The position numbers were made by a program, and so were the translations under genes. From Anthostomella pinea (taxonomy: Eukaryota; Ascomycota; Sordariomycetes; Xylariales; Xylariaceae), in the NCBI GenBank assembly GCA_963556695.1, contig CAUWAG010000019.1, forward strand, positions 620,001 through 684,000: a stretch of 64,000 nt of DNA, read 5' to 3'. The first letter of the stretch is position 1. Each line of letters begins with the position of its first letter. Shown here one piece after another: positions 36,205-46,942 of the stretch. Under the pieces are notes generated by a model. The model worked only from the letters and a program-made list of their open reading frames with translations. It made no database searches and was not told the DNA's origin.

Positions 36205-36320
36205 CTTATATTTTTCTTCCTTTTTTCCTTCTCTTTTCTTTAATTTTTCTCTCTTTCTTTCTTTCTTTTTTTTCTTTCTCTTCTTTTCCTTCCTCTTCTT
36301 TTTCATTCCCTCCTTCTTTT
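36205..36320. repeat. Polypyrimidine tract
   Basis: About 115 nt almost entirely C and T on the plus strand, upstream of the helicase gene. The stretch from here to 36896 otherwise shows only the helicase promoter region. Confidence 0.7.
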
Positions 36321-36765
36321 AGTGCCTCTGTTGCCGTAGCGTTCGCAACTACTACCGTCAACTGGTAACACGCGAAAGACCCTCTGGTAGTGCCTCTGCC
36401 GTGGTCATTAGAGAACTTCTGATAACCTTGTAGCTTCTATTTGCCTACCAGTTGTTTGCTATCGTCAAAGCTGCCCCCCTCATAATTAATGGTATATCCC
36501 ATTAGCTACTTGTCGGCACCAAGCTGTAACGTACAGGCCATATGACCCCTGAACGCACCAAATGGGCTCAATCCACTGTTATGCATCAGTTTCAGTGGGG
36601 GAAACGTCAAGACAGAAACATCTAATTGTTTTATCTCGTGGCTCCAGTGCATCTTACGAGGCGCAATTGAGCCTGAGAGTACTGACACAGATTTTGATAA
36701 GGTAGTGCCGACAAGGGTACCAACAAGATAATGCTCAAAGGTTGAAATCAAGGCACGTCGTTGTG

Positions 36766-36803
36766 GCGGTGTGGCTGGTGGTGTGGCTGGCGGTGTGGCT
36801 TGG
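36766..36803. repeat. GGTGTGGCTGG minisatellite
   Basis: Three to four imperfect copies of a GTGTGGCTGGC-like unit about 95-130 bp before the helicase start, probably in its leader. Confidence 0.7.
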
Positions 36804-36896
36804 CTCAGTGTACTCTTCCGTGACCGCCAAAAAGTTTCCTGTGATTCTGCCGGATTTTCCCCCCTGCTTCAACATTCGCCCACGAAATCTAGAATC

Positions 36897-39278
36897 ATGG
36901 CAGACACCGGCATGCTCCTCAATTTCGACCTCGGTGATGCTCCGTTGAAACGCCAGGTCAAGTACACAGGTGGCCGCTGGAGGGACCGAAAACACGCTCA
37001 AAGAAGCGCCAACAAGGATCGAGATGGCCCTCTGAGCGGCAGCAACTCTACCCCGCTGCCCAACGACCGACGAGACCACAAACCCTCGGACGACGAGCGC
37101 GCCGGCGATGACGAGAGGCCGACAAAGCGGCAGCGGACTCATGGCGATGCGAGGGGCCATTCACGCCCAGATACCTCGTCCAGATCCCTTTCGTACATGA
37201 CTGGAAAGCTGCCGCCGGGGAGTATCAGCACCGCACCAAGGCATGGCACCCAGAACGCAAAGCCGGGGGGCGTGACTTCTCGACTTTTTACATCGAACCC
37301 GACACCCAAGACCGTCTTCGAAGATCCTGTCGAAGAGGTCGAACCCGCGAAGCCATCCAATGCCCCACTGTCCGACGAGGCCGAGAACTTCCATGCTCTA
37401 GGCCTATCGCGGCGAATCGCGCAGCATCTATCTGCGAAGCTCGAGATGAAAGCCCCAACCTCGATACAGAAGAACACCATACCCCAGCTGGTGAAGGAGG
37501 ATAGTGATGCCTTTCTACAAGCCGAGACCGGTTCCGGAAAGACCCTGGCCTACTTGTTACCCATCGTCCAGAGAATCATGGCACTCAGTCAGCACGAGGA
37601 CGGCACCAGCACTGCTGTACAGATACACCGTGACTCTGGGCTCTTTGCTATCGTTCTTGCCCCAACGAGAGAACTGTGCAAGCAAATCGCCATGGTACTA
37701 GAAAAGGTTCTTCGATGCGCACCCTGGATCGTTAGCACCATTGTAATAGGTGGTGAGAGCAAGAAGTCCGAGAAGGCGCGGATAAGGAAGGGCGTCAATA
37801 TCTTGATTGCAACTCCTGGTCGTCTGGCTGACCATCTTCTCAATACCAAGGTCCTTGATGTTGGTACTGTGAGGTGGCTAGTGCTGGACGAGGGTGACCG
37901 GCTGATGGAGATGGGCTTCGAGGATGAGCTCAAGAGCATTGTTGGCAAGATCCGCGAGGACGCTCTGAAAGAGTCCAACAAGGAAGGGGTGAAGTTTGAC
38001 ACTCTGCCGCAACGGCGAGTTACCGTGCTCTGTTCCGCTACGATGAAGATGAACGTGCAGAAGTTGGGCGAGATCAGCTTACAAGATGCCATCCATGTCA
38101 CAGCTGCAAAGGCAGACAACGAGGAGGGCAATGCGACAGAAACCAACGATGCTGTCTTCAGTGCGCCTTCTCAGCTCAAGCAGTCGTATATGATTGTGCC
38201 AGCGAAGCTGCGGTTGGTTACACTCATCGCGCTCCTCAAGGCTTCTTTCGCTCGGAAAGGGTCCGTCATGAAGGCCATCGTGTTCATATCTTGCGCCGAT
38301 TCAGTCGACTTCCATTTTGACCTCCTCCGCTCGACTCCCGCTCAACCTCCTTCACCCGACGAGATGTCCTTGACCACAAATACCGTTGCCGATGCCGCCT
38401 ACATAACTTCTCCCGCCAATCCCGCCATAACTCTGCTCAAACTCCACGGCTCTCTTAAACAGCCAGTGCGCACTTCTACCCTCGCCTCCTTCCACATGTC
38501 AAAGGATCCCTGCGTCCTCATCACCACTGACATTACGTCCCGCGGCCTCGATGTTCCGTCTGTCGATCTCGTCATCGAATACGATCCCGCCTTCAGTGTA
38601 GACGATCATGTCCACCGTATAGGACGAACTGCCCGAGCAGGGCGGCCTGGCAAGGCCGCCCTGTTCATCCAGCCTGGCTGTGAGGAAGGATACATAAATC
38701 TGCTCAACTCCGCAACGTCAGCCGTCGCCGAATCTTACGAATCCACTCTTCAGAAGGGCTTTCTCTCTCCCGTCACTCTGCCAAAAATTGAGAAGGGTTC
38801 GGAGGCGCCGATACTTGTTTCCGACAGACAATCTCCAAACTCGCGCGCTGAAGCTTTGCAACTCCATGTGGAGCAGCGCCTACTCGCATCTGAAAAAGAG
38901 GGCAAGTCTAAACTCCTAGACCAAGCTCGGCAAGCATTCCGTTCTCATATCCGAGCCTATGCTACTCATGTTCGCGAAGAACGGAGCTGCTTTGATATCA
39001 CGCAGCTGCATCTGGGCCACACGGCAAAGAGCTACGGGTTGAGAGAGGCGCCGGGTGGCATTGGTGGCGGACCTTCGAGACGGACGTTCAAGCCTGGTCA
39101 CAACCACAAGCCCAGTGCACAGAAGCATGCGGCAAAGTCTGACGACCGGGACGAGCGGTCGGTTGACAGGAGAGCTGACCATGATGAAATCGGCACTGCG
39201 GATGATGACGCGGCCAGGAGGATGCGCATGAAGATGATGCAAGCAACGAACGCTGCTGGGGAGTTCAACATTGGTTAG
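36897..39278 (+). CDS. dbp7: ATP-dependent RNA helicase Dbp7, 793 aa
   Basis: A DEAD-box type RNA helicase of the Dbp7 family, which acts in the nucleolus on 60S ribosomal subunit assembly. The frame is uninterrupted from ATG 36897; an open frame continues upstream, but it is low-complexity (minisatellite), and MADTGMLLNFDL is a sensible N-terminus. A basic, disordered N-terminal third is followed by a Q motif (FHALGL...PTSIQKNTIPQL), Walker A AETGSGKT, PTRELCKQI, ATPGRLADHL, the family's DEGD variant of motif II (LVLDEGDRLMEMGFE), SAT, TSRGLDVP and HRIGRTARAGR. The DEGD form, rather than DEAD, supports Dbp7 over related helicases. The C-terminal tail is rich in Arg, His and Asp. No introns. 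Confidence 0.93.
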   Translation: MADTGMLLNFDLGDAPLKRQVKYTGGRWRDRKHAQRSANKDRDGPLSGSNSTPLPNDRRDHKPSDDERAGDDERPTKRQRTHGDARGHSRPDTSSRSLSYMTGKLPPGSISTAPRHGTQNAKPGGVTSRLFTSNPTPKTVFEDPVEEVEPAKPSNAPLSDEAENFHALGLSRRIAQHLSAKLEMKAPTSIQKNTIPQLVKEDSDAFLQAETGSGKTLAYLLPIVQRIMALSQHEDGTSTAVQIHRDSGLFAIVLAPTRELCKQIAMVLEKVLRCAPWIVSTIVIGGESKKSEKARIRKGVNILIATPGRLADHLLNTKVLDVGTVRWLVLDEGDRLMEMGFEDELKSIVGKIREDALKESNKEGVKFDTLPQRRVTVLCSATMKMNVQKLGEISLQDAIHVTAAKADNEEGNATETNDAVFSAPSQLKQSYMIVPAKLRLVTLIALLKASFARKGSVMKAIVFISCADSVDFHFDLLRSTPAQPPSPDEMSLTTNTVADAAYITSPANPAITLLKLHGSLKQPVRTSTLASFHMSKDPCVLITTDITSRGLDVPSVDLVIEYDPAFSVDDHVHRIGRTARAGRPGKAALFIQPGCEEGYINLLNSATSAVAESYESTLQKGFLSPVTLPKIEKGSEAPILVSDRQSPNSRAEALQLHVEQRLLASEKEGKSKLLDQARQAFRSHIRAYATHVREERSCFDITQLHLGHTAKSYGLREAPGGIGGGPSRRTFKPGHNHKPSAQKHAAKSDDRDERSVDRRADHDEIGTADDDAARRMRMKMMQATNAAGEFNIG

Positions 39279-40235
39279 CCTGGCGTTACGAATCTGTTAT
39301 GAGGCTCATACATGAAATTCGATTATTGTTCAGAAGAATCCATACCTTCCTCGGCTGCAAGTGAATGTTTCAACGCTGAAAAGGTGACAATGACGCTGTA
39401 GGCCCCAGTTCTTGAGACCAAGTGTCTATCTCCCAGCTACTAGGTGCTGCGCTTCCAGTTCGCTTGCAGTAATAGTACGAAGCTCTAAATGTCTCGGTGC
39501 TTGACGAGGACACGCCTAGTGTCGTCTCGAAGAACCTCCTAGTACGTTCCCTTCTTGTTATGGTAAACATCTAGTTCTTTTCGCTTGCCGATATCTAGAC
39601 AGATATATTAGCTGGGTAGTTATAGAGAGGAGGCTAAGGGGGGAATGGGTAGGCTTACCCTTGAACCGCTTCGGAGCAGTGGTGCATCCTTCGACTTTTA
39701 CAACCACTTTGCACTCGATGTTGAGGACTTCGTGAAGCCCCCGGTAATGTCGCCCTCGTCATCACCTTGAACGTAGACCAGAAACCGTGATGATCGGTCA
39801 GCAAAGCTCCCATATTGCAGAACAGCTATCGTCAGAGCAGAGTGCTTGTGTATCTCAGGCCTCAAGCAAGTCAACACTCCCCTCTCGTCATTATTGTCCC
39901 GCCCTTGGAACTATTCCAAAGTCGATGTAGGTAAGCAGTCACTCGGTAAACGCCGCAACGGGCTTCACAAAAACATAATAACGTGGAGAAGAACACAAAA
40001 AAACACACGCCATGCTGTAGAGAAGACCGTAGACGCCATGCTGTATGTAAGCAACCTGTATTCATTGCTTCCGAAAACGCCAGATTGCAAAAGGTGAAAT
40101 CAAAGGGGTTGGAATGGAAGCAAGTGATCAAATCGACCCCGAAACGAAACCAATCCCATCCCAAGCACCTATGAAAGGCAGCATGTTCCTGACTGAGCCA
40201 AGTCCTGGTGCTACAGCTGCCGATATGCCGAACGT
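39279..40235. other. Intergenic, no supported gene
   Basis: The region contains the 3' ends of the helicase gene and of the minus-strand repeat-protein gene. Short frames lack support. Confidence 0.45.
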
Positions 40236-42690
40236 CTAGAATCGATCGCGGCGACTGGGGTGGATGTGTCGCTGGCTTTCAGGACTGCCGTCGCTGCCGC
40301 CATGGCGGCGACTCTGTCGGCCCTGATCGTGCTGGGAGCCTTGGTTTCCATAGCGCTGGCTTCCATGTTGACCGTATGCCTGGCTTGCATTGTGACCATA
40401 GACTTGGCTTGCAGTATGCAGTCCGTAGGCATTCGCTTGCTGTTCGAGGGTCTGGGTTTCCTGCTGTTCATACGCCTGCAAGTGCTGCGCGAGGGCCTGG
40501 CTCGTTTTTTGTCCGTATGCCTTCGCGTTCTGTTCGTATACCTGGGTCGCGTGCTGTGTGTAGCCCGGGGTCGCCTGCGTTCCGTAGCCCGAGGCCGCCT
40601 GCGTGCCATAACCCGGGGCCGCCTGCGTTTCATAACCCGGGGCCGCCTGCGTTCCGTAGCTCGAGGTTGCCTGCATTCCGTACCCCTGGCTTACGTGCGT
40701 TCCGTAGCCATGTGAGTGAGCCTGCTGTCCGTAGCTAGGTGCATGCTGATCTCCCGGTCTCTGATCTCTTCCTCGCTGGCCGTTGGGGCCAATGACTGGA
40801 CCGAAGAGACTGTTGAGAGAGGGTTTTATTAGATGCAAAGCACACGAGAGGTAGGTAAGATAGCTGGGTGACATACTGGTCGTCTATGACGTGTCGGATC
40901 GCATTGTAGAAGAGCCACTTCTGGTGTTTGTCTCCAGCCCAACGATGAAGAGAAATCGCTGTGACATGATGGGATCAGCTAATGAATGCACTTTGTTTCG
41001 ATGCCGTCGAGTGGATAGTGGGAAAGCTTTGGGACGTCTTCCGAGAGCGGAGACCCAGAGTTCGCGGACCGCCCCATGGACGACTCCCGTGCATACATCG
41101 AGAGGGACGCGATCAAGACTGGAGATAGATACTTACCGACATCAGTGCGGAGCTTAATGGGGTCGACGCCCTGGCTTCGGTGAAGGTCGAACAGTGAGTC
41201 CGCCTGGGTAATGAAGGGGATGTTGGGGTCACGGTCTATTAGAAACGTTAGATCTGGAGTAGCGCCACCGGATCTCTGAGTGGCGTTCTCTTACCTCTGT
41301 CGAAATCGAAGATCCTAATCCTAGGAACAAGTTAGTAACGATCACAAGGTAGGTGACGAAAGGTGGATGAGAAAGATGTGCTTGCTGTCCTTTCGGCGCC
41401 AGAACAGGACGTCACGGCCGGAGAGGCAGCGGCGAAAGAATGGTATGCCACGGCGAGAGAGGCAGTGGCGAAAGCACGGCCACAAGATCCATGTCATAGC
41501 CAGAACGAACAGAAAAAGAATGACAAGCGGAGAAACCAGGGGATGGTGATCATGGGAAGAGCTGCCATGATGAGGAGCAGACAAAGAGCTGCCGGAAAGT
41601 ATCATCATCTAAGCGACAGATAGGTAGGTACGGGAAAAAGTGGAAACATGGTTACGGTCGGCCGTCCAGCGAAACCAGTGGAAGGGTGAAGGGCAGAGAA
41701 CTTTGACGAACTAGAGAGAGCCGAAGGAAGTGGCAAGGAAAGATGGGGCGAGCCGTGTAGGAGAGCCGGCTCTCCGCAAGGAGCGCATGGTCAGCACCAA
41801 ACACGGAGGATGCTCTGGCTATGAGATCATAGAGGAAGTGGTAGGCGACTGCAAACCAAGCTGGCATCCTGCCTTTCGAGAAGGATATGGAGTCGGGAGA
41901 GTTGACAAGGCCAGTGACGGCAATCGAGCAGCCCAGATGTCTGGGAGAAGGTAGGATCGGGACGAACGGAAGTGCGAGCAGGAGAGTGGGAGAAGGGAAG
42001 TGGGATGAAGGCTATGGGGGCGAAAATATGTAGCCAGGTGTCGGTAGAAAGGGACTCAGAAGAAGCAGAAGTAGAAGGACAGGGTGAAGTGATATGACAT
42101 TGTAGCATCGGCTTTGCCAGAGTTGGCGGGTAGTAGTAGAAGGTTAGAGACACGACCCGCGGCAGACCGAAGCAGCAGACAAAGGCACCAACAGAGGTAC
42201 CAACAAGGGCACCAGCAGAGGCGCCGCCAATACTTGGCCAGCGCAGTCAACGGCACCCGGAGAAGCGCCATCAGGTGAAGAGTAGGCATGGGCAGCAGGG
42301 GAGCGACGACGGCGGCCGCGAGATAATGCAGTGGTGGGAAGGGCAGTGGTATCAGAGGGGCCGCAAACCGGGAGAAAGCAGCAGAAGGGGAGCAGCAGAA
42401 GAGGAGCACCAGAGGCAGCACCAGAGGCAGCACCAGAGGCAGCACCAGAGACAGCGCAATTACTGTGCCAGAAGACAACGGCACCAGGAGAAGCCCCATA
42501 AAGAAATGGAAAGCAGGCATGGGCAGCAGGAGAAAAGCGACGGGCGGCCGCGAGAAGATACAGTGGTGAAAGGACAGTGGTAGCAGAGGGGCAACAAATC
42601 GGGAGAAATAAACAACAGGGAGAAGGTAAGGGCAATAAAAGGAATAATAGAGACAACTTACTTGTTGCGTGGCGCCGTGGTGGTCGCCAT
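40236..42690 (-). CDS. Five-exon Tyr/Gln/Gly-rich repeat protein, 269 aa
   Basis: The model joins 42690-42662, 41320-41295, 41235-41137, 40958-40877 and 40809-40236, all with GT-AG borders (GTAAGT, GTAAGA, GTAAGT, GTATGT), and gives a continuous frame of 270 codons including the stop. The first 95 residues are charged and structured-looking (IRIFDFDRDRDPNIPF, WLFYNAIRHVIDD). The rest is low-complexity, with about five octamers of the form GYGTQAAP followed by Gln/Ala/Tyr-rich sequence and a basic end. That composition is typical of prion-like, phase-separating or adhesive proteins, but I do not recognise the family. Intron 1 is 1341 nt, very long for such a genome, and filled with duplications, so the first exon is the least certain part; transcription could start inside this interval. 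Confidence 0.6.
40573..40690 (-). repeat. 24-bp coding minisatellite
   Basis: About five copies of a 24-bp unit (plus strand CCTGCGTTCCGTAGCCCGAG plus four bases) encode the GYGTQAAP-type octapeptides of the repeat protein. Variation is by single substitutions, so copy number is likely to differ between strains. Confidence 0.85.
42248..42617. repeat. Imperfect ~140-bp duplication around a 12-bp minisatellite
   Basis: Copies at about 42248-42384 and 42476-42617 share AACGGCACC(C/A)GGAGAAGC, GGCATGGGCAGCAGG, GGCGGCCGCGAGA and CAGTGGTG(G/A)(G/A)A in the same order. Between them, at about 42405-42452, are four copies of AGGCAGCACCAG. All lie in the long first intron of the repeat-protein gene. 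Confidence 0.75.
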
Positions 42691-43541
42691 AGTTTTTCTC
42701 GATCTGTTCTTGCGGCGGTGGTGGGTGGTTGTTGATGGTTGGGGATTTCTCTGGCGGCATTAAAAATCACAAGTAAACGTAGTTCCAAATTACCGGTCTG
42801 CACACGAGTTGTTCCGCTGTTGCTGCACCAATGGGAACGCTAAGGCAGTAACTTAGGGGTCCAGTGCCCTGCTGGTCCGTGGCAAACACTTGATGGAAGT
42901 TCAGACGAAAGGGGAGACCTAGTACCACTATCTGCAGGCTCTATAGGTTCTATATGTTGATTCAAAGGCCTACCACGCAAGGATTATCTTTCACTCTTGG
43001 TATGGGGACCTGTTCTTGGTCTGAATAGTAGGAAAAGGAGTTCATCCCTCACCCCTAGAGACGCTGTAGAACAGACTCCTCTAGTAAGGCAGAGGAGGGG
43101 TACCACCACCAAGGTTGGAAGGCGGACTGTTTCTCGCTGGCATTGTATTCCCTTTGGGTGGGTGATATCAAGGCAGGAGTACGGCAAGAACGACAATCAT
43201 GGAAAGGGGGGCTACAATTCGGAGGATGGCCTCTCGCTAAGTGTACATACTAGGGGGTACAGCGACCGAGGCAGACTCGGGGACTCCTCTATGGGGCACG
43301 GAGAGAATCGGGAGGCGCAGAGAATATCGAGGCTCTAAATCGCAGGATACTCTACTATTGACAAACAGCTCGGCTTCACAAGTTGCAAGGGAACGATACG
43401 TGACCAAGGTACTATAGGTCTCTGAAAGATAGGGGGCGTAGTCCGAGGGAAGCCTCTTCTATTCAACGTTGGTTCTTGACTACCTAAAGAGACGACGGTT
43501 TCGTATTCACTCCGCGCCCTCCAACCCTTCGACGAACCGAC
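42691..43541. other. Intergenic, no supported gene
   Basis: Upstream of the repeat-protein gene; it should hold that gene's promoter. No coding signal I can support. Confidence 0.4.
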
Positions 43542-43832
43542 CTAGGTATTGACCAAACGCCTGCTCCATGTCTCCAAGTCCTCAGTCATCCTTCTCCAGA
43601 TCGATGACTCCCCAGTTTCGCCGCTGAACAGGGTCGATACAGAAGCTGGGACAGTCGCTATCCAGGCTCGTATAGCAACCCACTCCTCCCCGGTGGGAGG
43701 AGTCACTTCCACGAGGGCCTGTAGCAGGTCCGTTCGCGTGGTATCATCCCACGTGGTGCGGACCGGCCGGCTTTGGGAGCCATGGTTGAGTTGAGCCGAT
43801 GGTTGGCATTGAACGAGGAAGATCGACGGCAT
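43542..43832 (-). CDS. Doubtful small protein, 96 aa
   Basis: An open frame from ATG 43832 encodes a Ser/Gln-rich start and then TTWDDTTRTDLLQALVEV, which recalls the short Trp-containing helical motif found in many small fungal hypothetical proteins. The remainder does not continue that resemblance. It is preceded on the same strand by another open stretch (about 44253-43945) ending in a good GTAAGA donor, so it may be one exon of a larger, unresolved gene. No function assigned. Confidence 0.22.
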   Translation of the reverse strand: MPSIFLVQCQPSAQLNHGSQSRPVRTTWDDTTRTDLLQALVEVTPPTGEEWVAIRAWIATVPASVSTLFSGETGESSIWRRMTEDLETWSRRLVNT

Positions 43833-44545
43833 GGTTTCGGATCTGAAAAATGGTATTACACGTCTCGCGGGCAGGCTTCTGGTCTTTCCTGTCTTCTCCC
43901 CCTTCATATTAGTAACATCTTGAGACGGGATCTCGATGCAGTGTCTATATCTTACCTAACGTAGCTGTCTCCGAGACTAGAAAAGGGCTGGGAGAGCTGG
44001 CTCTGAATCGCTTGGGAAAGGGCGAGCCTCGAGGCACGGTCAAGGGGTATACACGCTCGCGGATGGGCTCCTCGCCATCCTTCAGCTCGCCTTGCTCAAC
44101 TATATACTTGCGCAGCTCAGCTCGCAGGTCCAACTCCTCAGCCGGGCGTTGGCACCGGAGAAGCCCTGTTTCGTGAGGGAGCTGTGGACCCAATTGGTAT
44201 GGAGCGGATCGGCCCTGTCGTGGAAGAAGGAGGCGCAAAAGGCCTTTTCGCACATGACGAGTCTGCCTATAGCGATGTCAGGAGACGTAAACACAGCATA
44301 GGTTGTCAAGTGCAGTCAGCCAATAGTCTCTTTATCTCTAGGTAACAACGGGGGTGACTAGATGATCCAAGCGGCCATCGTCCCCTTCCTTGGTGGCGAT
44401 CAGGCCGCGTCCGCCACGATGGTCGAAGGACGAGACGCACTCAGGGGGAAATTGAGAGGCCCAACATACCATGAGCTGGCTCAGGGAAGTACACCATCGA
44501 GGCCACATACGCACCATCGCCACGTCCGTTGCCGCCGTGCTTGTG

Positions 44546-44680
44546 CTAGACGTGTCGAAGGTGAACATCAGCGTTGCGGGCACCGATGATCACGGGGTTG
44601 TAAGCATCAGGGCTGTAGGCCTGGACGCTGGAGGCCCGGAACAAGGCAGCGGCCTGCTGGTTCTGATTGTAGAAAGCCAT
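44546..44680 (-). CDS. Doubtful small protein, 44 aa
   Basis: ATG 44680 sits in a good context (ATCATGGC) and opens MAFYNQNQQAAALFRAS. In a second frame just downstream, a stretch reading GGNGRGDGAYVASMVYFPE follows a TCTAG that could be a splice acceptor, so the true gene may be spliced and longer, down to about 44474. I could not find a confident donor. Function unknown. Confidence 0.2.
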   Translation of the reverse strand: MAFYNQNQQAAALFRASSVQAYSPDAYNPVIIGARNADVHLRHV

Positions 44681-45017
44681 GATGAAGAACATGAAGTTGC
44701 TATTGGCGCAACTGGCAAGAGTCGATGATGTGTGTGAATTCGGAGCAACGGTGATGATGATGCAATCGTATGAACGTAGAAGCAAGATACCGGACGGTCA
44801 AAAGATATGCCCAAGAAGTAGGCGATAAGCAAGTTCGTGGAGATGCGGTGAGAAGCGAGAATTCCATGTAAAAGGCCGCTATGTATCTTCCTTCTGTTGT
44901 GAGCAAGATTTGGGTTTGGGCCCGATCGAAAGATGCCGTCTCTCAAGTAGGTCTCCCTGTAAGGACGACGTCGTCTCGTATCTGCTTCGGTATATCATCG
45001 ATCCGTGGTCGGCAAGC

Positions 45018-45291
45018 CTAGTAGCCACGATCAAGATCCTCAGGGGTGCAGGGCTGATCATCCCAGAGCTGACCTCGGTTGGCAGAGTGGGCGCTGTGTG
45101 AAAGGTCAGAAAAAAGATACATCCAAGAGAAGAAATTTCAGTTCCGGTTGGATGTGTACTTACTTGTTGCTGGCCTTGCTGCCTCGCGTCTTCTTCGGCG
45201 CGGGAACCTCGACGATGTCGTCATCTTCGCCTTCGTCGTCATCTTCAGCCTGTTCCGCAGCGATTCGCTTTCGGGCGGCGGGAGCTAGCAT
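45018..45291 (-). CDS. Small acidic/basic hypothetical protein, 67 aa
   Basis: Exons 45291-45164 and 45093-45018 join over a 70-nt GTAAGT...CACACAG intron. Exon 1 encodes a basic start (MLAPAARKRIAAEQ), a run of Asp/Glu (EDDDEGEDDDIVEV) and a Lys/Arg-rich segment (PKKTRGSKAS), the kind of composition seen in small nuclear proteins. Exon 2 adds a short Trp-containing tail. An in-frame TAG lies directly before the ATG, so the start is fixed unless a further upstream exon exists (the CTGTAG before it could be an acceptor). Family not recognised. Confidence 0.4.
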
Positions 45292-45608
45292 CCTCTACAG
45301 AGGCTGCAGTGTTTTACTTCCGTCGAGTTGGGAGTCTCGTGAGGGGAAAGGCCGCTTGTATTTCGGTTCTCTTCTAGAAGAGCTAGATTTTCGGGGGGGC
45401 GTTGATGCGGATCTGCTTCCATGTAGTGAATTAGTCTCGGTAAGAAGGATGCCTCTTCATGGCTTCTTTCCATTAGATGAGGAAGTTTAGTACGCAGCAG
45501 GTCAAGAGTTTGGTGCTGTATCCCCATGGGTGAGAAGCTGGCACAGTCCGAGAGTGGAAGGACCTACTCTTGAAGAGTCAGTCTTGACATTTCCGGGTCT
45601 GGGCAAGC

Positions 45609-45950
45609 TCAGGGAGCCAGTGTTTCGAGCTGGTGGTTATTTGTGACACAGGCAGCATCCACCAGAAAGGCAATTTCGCCAAGGTGTGGTGGTCCTGTGC
45701 TAATACGGTTTGGTTTTTTTTTTTTTTTTTTTTTTGCAACGGGGTGAGGAATGGGATGAGGAATGGGATGAGGAATGGGATGAGAAACGGGACAAGGAAC
45801 GAGGCCGGGGTTGAGGAATGGGACGAGCTTACCTGTATTGATCATCAAGATCAGCTTCTCCATCGTGAGACACGAGAAAATGGGACTAGCGGAAATGAAG
45901 AGGAGATGTTGTTTTGTTGCAGATGCTGGAGGGAGGAAAATGGGAACCAA
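45609..45950 (-). CDS. Doubtful small spliced protein
   Basis: A frame from ATG 45950 (or the inner ATG 45863, MEKLILMINTG) meets a GTAAGC donor at 45832 and can join to a CACAG acceptor at 45695, continuing as GPPHLGEIAFLVDAAC to a stop at 45609. The product would be 67 or 38 aa. The 138-nt intron would contain a 22-T run and a minisatellite. The unspliced frame is also open, so coding status is weakly supported. Confidence 0.2.
   Translation of the reverse strand: MVPIFLPPASATKQHLLFISASPIFSCLTMEKLILMINTGKLVPFLNPGLVPCPVSHPIPHPIPHPIPHPVAKKKKKKKPNRISTGPPHLGEIAFLVDAACVTNNHQLETLAP
45714..45785. repeat. Poly-T (22) followed by a 12-bp minisatellite
   Basis: Twenty-two consecutive T at 45714-45735, then about four copies of GGAATGGGATGA up to about 45785, with degenerate units continuing to about 45826. 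Confidence 0.9.
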
Positions 45951-46487
45951 GATGCATGGAGGAAGTCAGCAAGATCACAGCCGCCTACTGGTCATCTTGG
46001 ATGCGGCTGTGCAGACTTCGGCGAGTCTTTGAAATGCCTGTGTCCTTCTCGAAAGATCGGATAGTAGACAAGGAATATTTGCGGGTGTGTCGAGGCATAC
46101 TTCCATGTGAGGATCGTGACGAGCTGATGAACACAAGAATCGTGACAAGCTGAAGACATCATAGAATATACCGAAGGGTTATTTTACCGTCTTTAGGTAG
46201 GGATTTCGTGACTATATACGTTTGACATCTTCCAGATAATTTTGGCTATATGTCGACCGTGCCTTTCTACCAGCATATGTCCATCATGTAAGGCTCTTGT
46301 CAATCGTTATTCCCCTCGACTGAATGTGTTGGACGTCTCTAGCAAGCCAAAATCCATGTGATTTGTGGTCAAACAAGCAGCAATCCGTTGGTTGTGCAGG
46401 TCAACGGCTCTTGGAGAAACCCCTTTTGCCAGATGATAAAGCAAACTACCGGTACTCTGTCAGCCACTTGGTTAGGTAACGCAGGTT

Positions 46488-46559
46488 ACAAATTCAAGCA
46501 TTCTACATAGAACCAGGGGCTCGACAAATTCAAGCGTTCTACATAGAATCAGGGGCTCG
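46488..46559. repeat. Tandem duplication, 2 x 36 bp
   Basis: Two adjacent 36-bp units beginning ACAAATTCAAGC and ending GGGGCTCG differ at two positions (A/G and C/T). They lie about 400 bp upstream of the BTB-like gene. The remaining sequence from 45951 to 46942 shows no gene. Confidence 0.9.
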
Positions 46560-46942
46560 CAGCTGCACCGTATGCCCTTACAGAAGTCCATCCATGATGT
46601 GAGTTGACGAACTCGGCGCTCTGTTCGTAGTCCGCAGACAAAGTATATATCGTGATGACTACAAAAAAAGCTCAAAGACTTGGCTACCTTGTCAAGACCG
46701 TCTGCGCCCCTCGTGCTGCTGCCCTGGTTCAAAGCTGAATGCCGTGGCTGGTTGTCGACTGCCCATCAGCCCAAAATTTGGTCTCTCGACTGGCACCGAC
46801 TGCCAGGCCCTCCCAGTGTTTTTGTCAACCCCTAAAACCATCACAAGCTGCCCTGTTGACCACTTCTCCTCGGTGACCAGCCATCGGTAACACAACTGCC
46901 AGCACAGAACCATCGTCTAAGTCACCGACTATATCATCGACA

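Noticed and set aside
36771..36896. Upstream extension of the Dbp7 frame
   Set aside because: The extra codons come from a minisatellite and a leader-like stretch; MADTGMLLNFDL is the natural N-terminus.
41363..42583. Plus-strand frames within the long intron (for example 41363-41623 and 42275-42583)
   Set aside because: They are composed of purine-rich duplicated repeats with no domain or start context.
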